Notes under the pieces: model-generated
Seen by the model: only the letters and a program-made list of their open reading frames with translations
Told to the model about the DNA's origin: nothing
Databases searched by the model: none
Translations under genes and position numbers: made by a program
Source: Chitinophaga eiseniae
GTDB taxonomy: Bacteria > Bacteroidota > Bacteroidia > Chitinophagales > Chitinophagaceae
DNA: 64,000 nucleotides
Reading direction: 5' to 3'
NCBI RefSeq assembly: GCF_900167135.1
Contig: NZ_FUWZ01000003.1
Location: 558,001-622,000, forward strand
Part shown: in pieces, positions 45,216 through 53,571 of the stretch
How the letters are laid out: every line of letters starts with the position of its first letter
How positions within the stretch are numbered: position 1 is the first letter of the stretch

Positions 45216-45232
45216 GGCTGTTGAAATATTTT

Positions 45233-46540
45233 CTATACCAGTTCACCTTCCAGGTCGTAATCAAACGCCTTGGTGATACGTACATTCACAAATTCGCCGG
45301 GTTTCAGGCGTTTGGTGGTATTGATGATCACCTCATTGTCCACTTCCACAGAGTCGAACTCTGTACGGGCCAGGTATCTGCCGGCCTCTTTTTTGTCAAC
45401 GATGACTTTCAATACTTTTCCTACCCTTTCCTGGTTTTTCTCCAGGGAGATTTCCTGCTGTACTTCCATGATCTCCTGTGCTCTTCGTTCTTTCTCTTCA
45501 GCAGGGATGTTGTCTTCCAGCTCATAAGCGCTGGTACCTTCTTCATGACTGTAGGTAAATACGCCTACCCTGTCAAAACGCATTCTTTCGAGGAAACCTT
45601 TCAGTTCTTCCACGTCGTCTTCCGTTTCACCGGGGAAACCGGCGATCAGGGTGGTACGCAGGCAGATACCGGGTACCTTGGCGCGGATCTGGTGGACCAG
45701 TTCTTCGATTTCTTCCCGGGTGATCTGGCGTTTCATGGCTTTGAGCATAGCGTTGGAAGCATGCTGCAAAGGCATATCGAGATAGTTGCAGATGTTAGGG
45801 AACTCGTTCATGGCGTCGAGCACTTCCATCGGGAACTTGGTCGGATAAGCATAGTGAAGGCGTATCCATTCCAGGCCTTCCACAGCGGCCAGTGCGCGCA
45901 TCAGGTCTGCCAGGCGGCGCTGTTTGTACAGGTCCAGGCCATAATAGGTCAGCTCCTGCGCAATCAGCATGATTTCCTTTACGCCGGAACGGACCAGCTT
46001 CTCCGCTTCTTTCACCAGTTCCTCTATCGGACGGGACACGTGACCACCGCGCATCAGCGGAATGGCACAGAAAGAGCAGGTACGGTTACAACCTTCTGCA
46101 ATCTTCAGATAAGCATAGTGGGAAGGAGTGCTCAGCAGGCGCTCGCCGATCAGTTCTGATTTGTAATCCGCATCGAATTTCTTCAGCAGCAGCGGCAATT
46201 CCATGGTGCCGAACCAGGCGTCCACACCGCCGATCTCTGATTCCAGGTCGCCCCGGTAACGCTCACTCAGACAACCGGTCACATATACTTTGTCCAGCTT
46301 GCCGCGTTGCTTCAGTTCTACCTGTTCCAGGATGGTGTTGATGGATTCTTCTTTGGCTTTGTCGATAAATCCGCAGGTGTTCACGACCACGATATTATGA
46401 TCGCGTTTGGCGCTTTCATGCACCACATCGATCTCATTGGCCAGCAGTTGCCCGCTCAGCACTTCTGAGTCAACCATGTTCTTCGAACAACCAAGCGTAA
46501 TAATGTTAACCTTGTCTTTCTTTAAAGTTTTCGTCTTCAA
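45233..46540 (-). CDS. rimO: Ribosomal protein S12 methylthiotransferase RimO
   Basis: 435 aa. Radical SAM methylthiotransferase acting on the Asp89-equivalent of S12. The N-terminal UPF0004 domain has the second-cluster cysteines Cys18 (TLGCSKN), Cys56 (VNTCGF) and Cys90 (VTGCLSERY). The radical SAM motif is Cys151/155/158 in EGCNRTCSFCAIPLMRG. The C-terminal TRAM domain ends AFDYDLEGELV. The TLGCSKNMVDSE start and the short length fit RimO rather than MiaB. A TANNTTTG motif at 46678-46685 suggests a leader of about 130 nt. Confidence 0.93.
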   Translation of the reverse strand: MKTKTLKKDKVNIITLGCSKNMVDSEVLSGQLLANEIDVVHESAKRDHNIVVVNTCGFIDKAKEESINTILEQVELKQRGKLDKVYVTGCLSERYRGDLESEIGGVDAWFGTMELPLLLKKFDADYKSELIGERLLSTPSHYAYLKIAEGCNRTCSFCAIPLMRGGHVSRPIEELVKEAEKLVRSGVKEIMLIAQELTYYGLDLYKQRRLADLMRALAAVEGLEWIRLHYAYPTKFPMEVLDAMNEFPNICNYLDMPLQHASNAMLKAMKRQITREEIEELVHQIRAKVPGICLRTTLIAGFPGETEDDVEELKGFLERMRFDRVGVFTYSHEEGTSAYELEDNIPAEEKERRAQEIMEVQQEISLEKNQERVGKVLKVIVDKKEAGRYLARTEFDSVEVDNEVIINTTKRLKPGEFVNVRITKAFDYDLEGELV

Positions 46541-46909
46541 GGGCGAATGTTTTAGAGCCTGCGGCCGCTTTTTACCGGCCAGCTACCGCCACGAAGACAC
46601 ACAGACACTAATTGTATATAACAGCAGACTTACTGTACGTGACTTTGAGCCTTAGTGGGGGTTGAGTAAGGAAGGTGCAAAGGTAGGGAAAATATTTGGT
46701 TATTTGGCTATTTGGGCATTGGAATATTGGATTTACGGATTTGGGATTTGGGAATTTGGGAATTTGGAATTTTTTGATTTTGAGATTTGGAGGGGTTGTT
46801 GATGTAGGTTGATTGTTAAAAATCTCCTATGCTAATGACAATCTCCGCGAAACCTCAAAATCAAAAAATTCCAACATCCGCAAATAAAAATCAACAAATA
46901 CCAAAATAT
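46541..46909. repeat. AT-rich inverted-repeat block between rimO and the JmjC-like gene
   Basis: Arms 46764-46788 and 46850-46874 (TTGGAATTTTTTGATTTTGA, then GATTT) are complements with one mismatch around a 61-nt loop. To the left are runs of ATTTGG, ATTTGGG and GGATTTACGGATTT; the 14-mer GGATTTACGGATTT also occurs in the 7.7-kb element. No gene seen. Confidence 0.8.
46678..46685 (-). promoter_or_regulatory. Possible -7 element for rimO
   Basis: TACCTTTG on the minus strand matches TANNTTTG, about 137 bp before the start codon. No clear -33. Confidence 0.4.
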
Positions 46910-47794
46910 TTAAATTGCTAAATGTGAAAGGGTTCTATCAGCCCGCTGGTGAGCCAACTCCCGTTTCTTATGGTACCACCATTGTGGGGCCAGCTTGATC
47001 AGGAGGTTATTGATGCCCCGCAATCCTACGATATGGTACAGCCCGTTTAGCTTACCGGCCAGCGAAGCGTCCAGCGCCCGCAGGCTCATGGCGAAGCCGC
47101 CGTCCATATACTCCATATGATGCCAGTAGCCGCCAGGCATAAAGAGCGTATCTCCGTGGTTAAGAATGGCCGTCAGCCCCTTGGCATGGGCCAGGGCCGG
47201 GTAATGTTCTTCGTCCAGTTTTTCATGCCAGTTGACAAAAGAGGCGGCGCTCTCCACCGTAAACGGCATGCGGTAGATGTAGGGGGATTGTTTGTTCTCC
47301 AGCAGCAATACCCTTTTGCGGCCAATGAACTGAGTATGGAAGATGTGGGACATGTCGATGTCATAGTGCATATGCGCCACCGATCCGGCGCCGCCGACAA
47401 ACAACATGGGGTATTTTTTTAGGAAACCTTTAGCGTACTGATCAGGCCAGACAACGTCCTGCACGAGTTGCGGAGCATGTTGAAAAATATTGAACAGGAA
47501 TATGCGCAGTTGTACCGGGCCTTTTTTTACCATGTCAATATATTCTCCGAAAGTAATATAGTCGTCTGCCCCGTTCACCAGGGTATTGGCGCCGGCACGC
47601 TCATTATTGTAAACGCCCACCTGCTTGTCCCCGACGATACTTTTGAAGTAGTCCCAGGTCCATTTGCTGTAGGCGGGCGATTGTTTACTCAGCCCTGCTG
47701 CTGAGATCACTACGGGTTTACGGGGTAAGTAATAATTTTTGCGGAACTCCTCAGGTGTGATGTCGTCAACTCGGTCTATGTTGTTTATGATCAT
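46910..47794 (-). CDS. Cupin-like JmjC-domain protein
   Basis: 294 aa. A JmjC/Cupin_8-type Fe(II)/2-oxoglutarate oxygenase fold with GSVAHMHYDIDMSHIFHTQF (HxD at His143/Asp145), a strand GRKRVLLLENKQ and the distal histidine in LFMPGGYWHHMEYMDGGFAM. The N-terminal FRKNYYLPRKPVVISAAGLS is typical of the group. A hydroxylase acting on protein or RNA is likely; the target is unknown. A full -33/-7 pair lies upstream (47838-47872). Confidence 0.8.
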   Translation of the reverse strand: MIINNIDRVDDITPEEFRKNYYLPRKPVVISAAGLSKQSPAYSKWTWDYFKSIVGDKQVGVYNNERAGANTLVNGADDYITFGEYIDMVKKGPVQLRIFLFNIFQHAPQLVQDVVWPDQYAKGFLKKYPMLFVGGAGSVAHMHYDIDMSHIFHTQFIGRKRVLLLENKQSPYIYRMPFTVESAASFVNWHEKLDEEHYPALAHAKGLTAILNHGDTLFMPGGYWHHMEYMDGGFAMSLRALDASLAGKLNGLYHIVGLRGINNLLIKLAPQWWYHKKRELAHQRADRTLSHLAI

Positions 47795-47837
47795 AACTAC
47801 GAATTGTTAAGTAGGATTACAAAAAAATACTATAATT

Positions 47838-47872
47838 CAAATGTAACAAATGCAGATTTATAAACGGACAAA
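47838..47872 (-). promoter_or_regulatory. Bacteroidota promoter for the JmjC-like gene
   Basis: On the minus strand TTTG (47869-47872), a 23-nt spacer, then TACATTTG (47838-47845), 43 bp before the start codon. This fits the TTTG-N(17-23)-TANNTTTG pattern. Confidence 0.55.
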
Positions 47873-47903
47873 TTGTAAAGAGCGAAAACGTGGCCAAAAA
47901 ATA

Positions 47904-47936
47904 AATATCCGGGCTATACCTGTCAGCCCGGATATT
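47904..47936 (-). terminator. Terminator after ftsY
   Basis: AATATCCGGGCT (47904-47915) and its exact complement (47925-47936) form a 12-bp stem. On the minus strand TTTATTTTTT follows. Confidence 0.9.
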
Positions 47937-48008
47937 CCATTTACCTAAAGTAAAATTCTAAGTGGGCTTGATTCTATTTTCAAAACAGCACACACAAAAA
48001 TATTATAA

Positions 48009-48971
48009 TCAGTCGTTTAGACTAAAGAGCGTTTCTACAAACGCTTCTTTATCAAAGACTTGCAGGTCTTCCATTTTTTCCCCGATACCGATGTATTTTA
48101 CCGGGATTTTGAATTGATTGGCGATAGCCAGTACGACCCCGCCTTTAGCGGTACCGTCCAGTTTGGTGATGGCCAGTGCAGTTACTTCCGTGGCGGCGGT
48201 AAACTGGCGTGCCTGTTCCACGGCATTCTGTCCGGTTGAACCGTCAAGCACGAGCAGCACTTCATGGGGAGCGTCGGGGATCACTTTTTTCATCACACGT
48301 TTGATCTTTCCCAGTTCCTCCATCAGGTGGGCTTTGTTGTGTAAACGGCCGGCGGTGTCCACAATGATCACGTCCACATCACGGGCGGCGCCGCTTTGCA
48401 CTGTGTCGAAAGCGACTGCCCCGGGATCAGAACCCATTTGTTGTTTCACAATAGGCACGTCCGCCCGTTCGCTCCAGATGGTCAACTGGTCCACCGCCGC
48501 AGCGCGGAAAGTGTCGGCAGCGCCCAGGAGCACGGATTTACCTGCTTTCTTAAAATTATAGGCCAGTTTACCAATGGTTGTCGTTTTTCCTACCCCGTTA
48601 ACGCCTACTACCATGATCACATAAGGCTTTTTACCGGCGGGAACATCAAATTCGCGGAAACCGCTATCAGGCGCATCCACAAGAATGGCCGCAATTTCCT
48701 CCTTCAGTATTCTATTTAATTCACCAGTTCCCAGGTATTTATCTTTAGACACCCGCTGCTCGATCCTGTCAATGATTTTAACCGTTGTATCAACGCCCAC
48801 ATCGGCAGAAACCAGGGCTTCTTCCAGGTTGTCCAGTACTTCGGTGTCTACGGTCGACTTACCGGCGATGGCACGTCCTATCTTACTGAGAAAGCTTTCT
48901 TTGGTTTTCTGTAATCCCTGATCAAGGCTTTCCTTCTTCTCCCTGGAAAATAGTTTGTTGAAAAAGCTCAT
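48009..48971 (-). CDS. ftsY: Signal recognition particle receptor FtsY
   Basis: 320 aa; lacks the long acidic N-terminal A domain of E. coli FtsY. NG domain: helical N part (EVLDNLEEALVSADVGVDTT), P-loop VGVNGVGKTTTIGKLAYNFK, AADTFRAAAVDQL, VDTAGRLHNKAHLMEEL, TKLDGTAKGG and GIGEKMEDLQVFDKEAFVE. It docks SRP-bound ribosomes at the membrane. It follows rpmB-rpmG-DUF4295 on the same strand, but a terminator at 49157-49183 separates it from them. Confidence 0.95.
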   Translation of the reverse strand: MSFFNKLFSREKKESLDQGLQKTKESFLSKIGRAIAGKSTVDTEVLDNLEEALVSADVGVDTTVKIIDRIEQRVSKDKYLGTGELNRILKEEIAAILVDAPDSGFREFDVPAGKKPYVIMVVGVNGVGKTTTIGKLAYNFKKAGKSVLLGAADTFRAAAVDQLTIWSERADVPIVKQQMGSDPGAVAFDTVQSGAARDVDVIIVDTAGRLHNKAHLMEELGKIKRVMKKVIPDAPHEVLLVLDGSTGQNAVEQARQFTAATEVTALAITKLDGTAKGGVVLAIANQFKIPVKYIGIGEKMEDLQVFDKEAFVETLFSLND

Positions 48972-49156
48972 AGTTTAGTTTAATTGGGCTGGGACCTCGG
49001 GGGTCCCTTTATCTGCATTATCCGGGTGCTGGCAGGCAGCATTCGAACTGTTCCAAACAGGCTGCTAAAATACAGCTTTTGTGTTAACAATCGCACCCAG
49101 GGGGATAAAGAGACAATCTTATGGTAATAATGAGGGCTGGACTGGCTACAACACAA

Positions 49157-49183
49157 AAAGCTGTCCTTTAACGGGACAGCTTT
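49157..49183 (-). terminator. Terminator after the L28-L33-DUF4295 genes
   Basis: AAAGCTGTCC and GGACAGCTTT form a 10-bp stem; on the minus strand TTTTTGTG follows. It lies between the DUF4295 gene and ftsY. Confidence 0.8.
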
Positions 49184-49205
49184 CAGTATTATTAGTAAAG
49201 CCGAA

Positions 49206-49379
49206 TTACTTTTGATTAATGTGCTCCTGAACTTTGTCCTTGTGCACAATTGCTTCTTTGAAAGTATATGCACCGGTTTTAGGAGAACGTACCGCTCTGA
49301 TTACCTTAGTCCACACTTTAGATTCAGCTGCTGCCTTAGCATCTTTTACTTTCGAGTTCTTTGAAGCTGCTTTTGCCAT
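49206..49379 (-). CDS. DUF4295 protein, small basic ribosome-linked protein
   Basis: 57 aa: MAKAASKNSKVKDAKAAAES, then KVWTKVIRAVRSPKTGAYTF and a tail ending EHINQK. Very basic and without a membrane segment. This is the Bacteroidota DUF4295 family, found next to the L33 and L28 genes. As I recall, a protein of this family was seen in a Bacteroidota large ribosomal subunit and named bL38; I cannot verify that here. It lies 71 bp after rpmG in the same unit. Confidence 0.85.
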   Translation of the reverse strand: MAKAASKNSKVKDAKAAAESKVWTKVIRAVRSPKTGAYTFKEAIVHKDKVQEHINQK

Positions 49380-49450
49380 TGTATTGATTGTTTTTATGGT
49401 CTAATGGCGCTATGGCTATCCAGAACAGCCATTCACCATTTAACAATTAC

Positions 49451-49633
49451 TTATTTAATTTCTTTGTGTACAGTCACTTTCCTCAGAATAGGATTGTACT
49501 TTTTCAACTCCAGACGCTCAGGAGTATTCTTTTTGTTCTTGTTGGAGATATAACGGGAAGTTCCGGGTTGACCAGAGTTTTTATGCTCTGTGCATTCCAG
49601 AATTACCTGTACTCTGTTACCTTTTTTTGCCAT
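49451..49633 (-). CDS. rpmG: Large-subunit ribosomal protein bL33
   Basis: 60 aa, the usual length. Starts MAKKGNRVQVILECTEH and contains GTSRYISNKNKKNTPERLEL and YNPILRKVTVHKEIK. It has a single Cys and lacks the paired CxxC motifs, so it is the zinc-free form. 30 bp after rpmB. Confidence 0.96.
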   Translation of the reverse strand: MAKKGNRVQVILECTEHKNSGQPGTSRYISNKNKKNTPERLELKKYNPILRKVTVHKEIK

Positions 49634-49663
49634 TGTGTATACAAATTAAGTGAGTCCTTAGAA

Positions 49664-49900
49664 TTAGATTTCCGTACCAGCTGCACGCAATTCTTTGACT
49701 ACTGCATACAAACCTCTTTTGTTGATGGTTCTTAAACCGTCAGCAGACACCTTTAAAGATATCCATTTGTCTTCTTCCGCGAGGAAAAAGCGCTTTTTCT
49801 GCAGGTTAGGCAGAAACCTTCTCTTTGTCTTAATGTTGGAGAAGGAAACATGGTGACCTGTAATCGGCTTCTTTCCTGTCACCTGACATACTCTTGCCAT
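49664..49900 (-). CDS. rpmB: Large-subunit ribosomal protein bL28
   Basis: 78 aa. Starts MARVCQVTGKKPITGHHVSF and contains KTKRRFLPNLQKKRFF and KVSADGLRTINKRGL. One Cys only (Cys5), so the zinc-free form. First gene of the L28-L33-DUF4295 unit. Confidence 0.96.
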   Translation of the reverse strand: MARVCQVTGKKPITGHHVSFSNIKTKRRFLPNLQKKRFFLAEEDKWISLKVSADGLRTINKRGLYAVVKELRAAGTEI

Positions 49901-50105
49901 GATTTAAAAAATTTAGGAATGCAAAAGTCAAACTTTTTTGTCGATTTTGCAAATATTATTAGATGAATTTATTCACAATCCGTCTAAATCCGTGTAATCC
50001 CAGGTGTCCACTTAAAAAATAAACACAACACAAACTATTGATAATCAATGGCTGCAGGACGAATTTACATCTGTCCGGACGAGGTCATTATTTTTTATAT
50101 AAATT

Positions 50106-50693
50106 TTATAACAATACGACCAGGCTGCGCAATACCGCGCCAAGGCGAACGGCTTCCAGTACGCGGAGCTGTTCTGTACCCTGTTTCAGTACGGCTTCTT
50201 CATGCGAAGTTACGCACATTTCGCATCCGTTGAGCGCAGATACCACCAAACTCAACAGCTCAAAAAACTCTTTGCCGATCACCGGGTTGGCCATAATGCT
50301 CATCCGGATGCCCGCCGGCGTAGCTGTATAGAATTCCTTGTTCACAAAGTGGCGAAAACGGTAAAACACATTATTGGCGCTCATCAGGGAAGTGCAGCTG
50401 ATCACCTCGGCGATTTCCTTTTCGGTAGCGCCTTCTGCGGTGGCCAGTTTTTCAAAGGAAGCCTGCAGCACCGGTTGTTTATCATTTACCGCCACTGCCA
50501 CCCCGATCAGGTAAGCTTCTTTTTTGCTCAGTGTGCCCGCATTCAGAGCGTTGGTCACGTTTATCTTCAGGTCTTTCAGGTAACGCGCATCGGCATTCAC
50601 CAGCGCCTGCAGGCTCGCGGACGGCGCAGTGCCTGCCAGTCCCACTGCTTCCAGCAGCTGTACGGCGGTATCCTGATTGGTAGTTGCAAACAT
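50106..50693 (-). CDS. AhpD-like carboxymuconolactone decarboxylase-family peroxidase partner
   Basis: 195 aa, all-helical. The redox motif CxxCxxxH is in NGCEMCVTSHEEAVLKQG (Cys157/Cys160/His164), as in AhpD of mycobacteria, where it reduces AhpC. It has the upstream acidic helix FYRFRHFVNKEFY and two CMD-like halves. It lies 72 bp after the peroxiredoxin gene on the same strand, which supports an AhpC/AhpD pair. The electron donor is not known here. Confidence 0.87.
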   Translation of the reverse strand: MFATTNQDTAVQLLEAVGLAGTAPSASLQALVNADARYLKDLKINVTNALNAGTLSKKEAYLIGVAVAVNDKQPVLQASFEKLATAEGATEKEIAEVISCTSLMSANNVFYRFRHFVNKEFYTATPAGIRMSIMANPVIGKEFFELLSLVVSALNGCEMCVTSHEEAVLKQGTEQLRVLEAVRLGAVLRSLVVLL

Positions 50694-50765
50694 AATATTC
50701 TCCTTCTATTTAAAACAAAGCAGCAAAGTTCTCTTTGCTGCTTTGCGGATCTTATAAAAATAAAA

Positions 50766-51320
50766 TTAAGCGGTCAGCGTAGCTTCGCCTTTGGTCCAGT
50801 TGCAAGGGCACAGCTCATCTGTCTGCAATGCGTCCAGCACACGCAGTACTTCTTTCACGCTACGGCCTACAGACAGGTCGTACAGGGATACCCAGCGTAC
50901 AATACCCTGAGGATCTACAATGTAAGTAGCACGGTAAGCCACTTTTTCGTTGGCTTCCAGGATACCCAGTTCATCAGCCAGGGATTTGGAAGTGTCAGCC
51001 AGCATCGGGAATTTCAGATCACGCAGATCTTCGTGGTCTCTTCTCCAGGCAGCGTGTACAAACTCGCTGTCGGTAGACGCACCGATCAGAATCGCGTCGC
51101 GGTCAACGAAATCCTGGGAGTGCTTGTTGAACTCGGCGATTTCAGTAGGACAAACAAACGTAAAGTCTTTAGGCCACCAAAACATCACCATCCATTTGCC
51201 TGAAGCTTTCAGTTCTTCGGAAGACAGTTCATAAAACTCTTTGCCTTTTTCGATGGAAACAACGGCCGTTTTTTTGAATTCGGGAAACTCAGACCCTACG
51301 GATAAGATAACATTTTTCAT
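50766..51320 (-). CDS. ahpC: AhpC-type 2-Cys peroxiredoxin
   Basis: 184 aa. Peroxidatic Cys57 in WPKDFTFVCPTEIAEF. The C-terminus has two cysteines, Cys171 and Cys173, in DELCPCNWTKG, the pattern of actinobacterial AhpC rather than the E. coli AhpC that works with AhpF. That pattern goes with an AhpD reductant, encoded just downstream. It reduces peroxides in the cytoplasm. Confidence 0.92.
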   Translation of the reverse strand: MKNVILSVGSEFPEFKKTAVVSIEKGKEFYELSSEELKASGKWMVMFWWPKDFTFVCPTEIAEFNKHSQDFVDRDAILIGASTDSEFVHAAWRRDHEDLRDLKFPMLADTSKSLADELGILEANEKVAYRATYIVDPQGIVRWVSLYDLSVGRSVKEVLRVLDALQTDELCPCNWTKGEATLTA

Positions 51321-51593
51321 ATTCTATATCGATTTTTGATTTACAAACAGGCATTCATTCAAATTACCGGCGCAAAGATCACTTTACATTCATTATTAGT
51401 CAAATAGATTTTTAAAATGTGACATTGAGTTTGTCTATATATGTCCCTTTTAGCGGCCTCTGGAAGGATCTCCGCAGTTATTTTCCGTATAACTAAAAAA
51501 AATTTCCGGGACTTAACATTTTAATGGTATTTCTGTAACTTTTTGGCACGTTATTTAGTTATATAAGCAGAGATTTTTTAATTAAACAACAGC

Positions 51594-51719
51594 ATGGAAA
51601 TGAAAAAAAAATACGTATTACTGGTGATTATAACGATTGGACTAGCTTTGATTCCGTTTATCAAAAACAGCATCATCAAACAGGATGAATTTGACGCTAC
51701 CAAAGATCTGTTCATCTAG
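51594..51719 (+). CDS. Small single-span membrane protein
   Basis: 41 aa: MEMKKKYVLLVIITIGLALI, then PFIKNSIIKQDEF and DATKDLFI. One N-terminal hydrophobic helix with basic residues before it and an acidic tail after it. No family recognised. It sits alone between the divergent ahpC gene and the convergent serine-hydrolase gene; the remaining 270 bp upstream show nothing else. Confidence 0.4.
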   Translation: MEMKKKYVLLVIITIGLALIPFIKNSIIKQDEFDATKDLFI

Positions 51720-51744
51720 TGTTTAGCCGGTCCCATTGTGCCGA

Positions 51745-52647
51745 TCAAAACTGCCCCAGGCCGGGGTCGGGCCTCCATTTGCTGTTTGGTTCGTAATGCT
51801 GCCATATTGCACTCCCCACTTTCCTTAACAGTTCCCAAGCCTCGTTATCCCGGTCCCAACGCATATCTGCGTTGTTTTTTGTTATGATGCAATACACATA
51901 GTCGCCGTGCGGCGCATTTACCAGCACTACCTCAGACCTGGACGCGTCCACCGCACCGTTTTTAGAGGCGGTACGCACATCCGGGGGCACCATCCGCAAT
52001 CCTTCTGCATCCCAGAAATTACGGGTCAGGTTACGGTACATCCGTTCACTCGCCGCATGGCTGACAACTTCCCCTTTATAGATCTGCTCCATCAGCGTGC
52101 CCATCTCCCGCGGCGTCGTCTGCCCCCAGCCATATATTTTCCAGTCCCCCGCCCTGCCCGGCGTCCGGGAATTCACCCTTGTATGCACAAAACCATGGCC
52201 TTCCAGCCATGTATTGATCTGCGCCCCTCCCCCGGCCAGCGCCTGCAGCCACAGACTGGCGGTATTGTCGCTCATCGTCAGCATCAGCATCACCACCTTG
52301 TCCAGCGTGATCTGCTGACTATCGCGGAAAGCACCCAGGATGTCCTCCCCGGGATACAAAAGGGAATCGCGGTAGGTCAGCAGCTGCCGGTACTGCAACG
52401 TCCCCTCCTGCAGCTGATGAAAAACCCCCACCTGTATGGCCATCTTGATCATACTGGCCGTGGGAAACACCGTATCCGCATTAATAGCCACCGTCCTGCC
52501 GGTCTTCAGGTGGTGCACATATACGCCTGCCTGCCCGTGATGGGCCGCCAGCAAAGGCGCCAGCTTGTCATACAACTGCTTGTCTGTCCGTTGCGCAGTG
52601 GCAAATTGGCCTGTTGCCAGTAAGAGAAAAAAGAAGATATTTCGCAT
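51745..52647 (-). CDS. Class-A beta-lactamase-like serine hydrolase
   Basis: 300 aa from the ATG at 52647, which begins the signal peptide (MRNIFFFLLLATGQFATAQ); a longer frame upstream has no family sequence. Motifs are SxxK in PTASMIKM (Ser65/Lys68), SDN (126-128) and KNG (229-231) in place of KTG. The omega-loop motif ExxLN expected between SDN and KNG is not seen: the stretch reads RTPGRAGDWKIYGWGQTTPR. Without that general base it may be a poor beta-lactamase or act on another substrate. Confidence 0.82.
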   Translation of the reverse strand: MRNIFFFLLLATGQFATAQRTDKQLYDKLAPLLAAHHGQAGVYVHHLKTGRTVAINADTVFPTASMIKMAIQVGVFHQLQEGTLQYRQLLTYRDSLLYPGEDILGAFRDSQQITLDKVVMLMLTMSDNTASLWLQALAGGGAQINTWLEGHGFVHTRVNSRTPGRAGDWKIYGWGQTTPREMGTLMEQIYKGEVVSHAASERMYRNLTRNFWDAEGLRMVPPDVRTASKNGAVDASRSEVVLVNAPHGDYVYCIITKNNADMRWDRDNEAWELLRKVGSAIWQHYEPNSKWRPDPGLGQF

Positions 52648-52716
52648 ATGTTTGGTTGATGTGCCCCTCCGGGGGATGAACAATGAATGTCTACTGTTAT
52701 CCAATATAATACAAAA

Positions 52717-52742
52717 CCCCGGGTGCCGCAAAGGCCCCGGGG
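52717..52742 (-). terminator. Terminator after bshB1
   Basis: CCCCGGG and CCCGGGG flank an 12-nt loop; on the minus strand TTTTG follows. Confidence 0.6.
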
Positions 52743-52794
52743 CAATATCTTTTCGGTCAGCGCCGGTGACAGTTACGTATTGGCGCAACCGTTA

Positions 52795-53523
52795 TCAGGT
52801 CACTTCATTGATCAGGTCTGCGAAATTGCGGATGCCGATCATTTTGGCAGACGTATAGCCTTCGGCGTAGTCTACCCCCACCATTTTGCCCAGCATTTTG
52901 GCGCGGTAAACAACGCTTTCGAAGAAACCGGAGCCGGAAATATACGTCTGCGGCTCGTTGTCTTTCTGCGTAAGGAACTGGGAGCTGAAAGCCTTGATGG
53001 CATCCAGTTTTCGCTCCATCACCGGGGTAATGTCCACTACAAAATCAGGCTCATGATAACGGTCCTGCAGGAAATGAAACACCTGTTTGGGACGCCATGC
53101 CTGCTGTGCTACGCCATCCACGGCGGTTTCCACCTTCCGTAAGCCTGCCAGGAAACAACTGTCGGCAATCAGTTTGCCGGCACGGCCATGGTCCGGATGA
53201 CGGTCATCCATAGCGTTGGCCAGCACAATATCCGGCTGGTATTTCCGGATGGCGGTGATGATCGCCATTTGCTCCATGGTATCATTCCGGAAGAAACCAT
53301 CGGCCAGGCCAAGGTTTTCTCTTACTTCCAGGCCCATGACCTTAGCGGCGGCCTGCGCCTCCTGTTCACGCAACGCAGGCGTGCCACGGGTGCCCAGCTC
53401 TCCGCGGGTAAGGTCAACAACGCCTACCTTCATGCCCTGCTGCGCGTGTATCATTAATGTACCTGCACAACCCAGTTCCACGTCGTCCGGGTGCACAGCG
53501 ATTGCGAGTATATCCAGTTTCAT
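52795..53523 (-). CDS. bshB1: Bacillithiol biosynthesis deacetylase BshB1
   Basis: 242 aa. PIG-L family zinc deacetylase that removes the acetyl group from GlcNAc-malate. The N-terminal zinc motif is AIAVHPDDVELGCAGT (His11/Asp13/Asp14), followed by VDLTRGELGTRG, LGLADGFF, NAMDDRHPDHGRAG and DRYHEPDFVVDIT. The C-terminal YAEGYTSAKMIGIRN is typical of BshB1. It implies that bacillithiol is a thiol of this organism. Confidence 0.92.
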   Translation of the reverse strand: MKLDILAIAVHPDDVELGCAGTLMIHAQQGMKVGVVDLTRGELGTRGTPALREQEAQAAAKVMGLEVRENLGLADGFFRNDTMEQMAIITAIRKYQPDIVLANAMDDRHPDHGRAGKLIADSCFLAGLRKVETAVDGVAQQAWRPKQVFHFLQDRYHEPDFVVDITPVMERKLDAIKAFSSQFLTQKDNEPQTYISGSGFFESVVYRAKMLGKMVGVDYAEGYTSAKMIGIRNFADLINEVT

Positions 53524-53571
53524 GCTGTAAATAAATTGAGGTGCAAAGATGGGAAATAATTGGTTACCACA

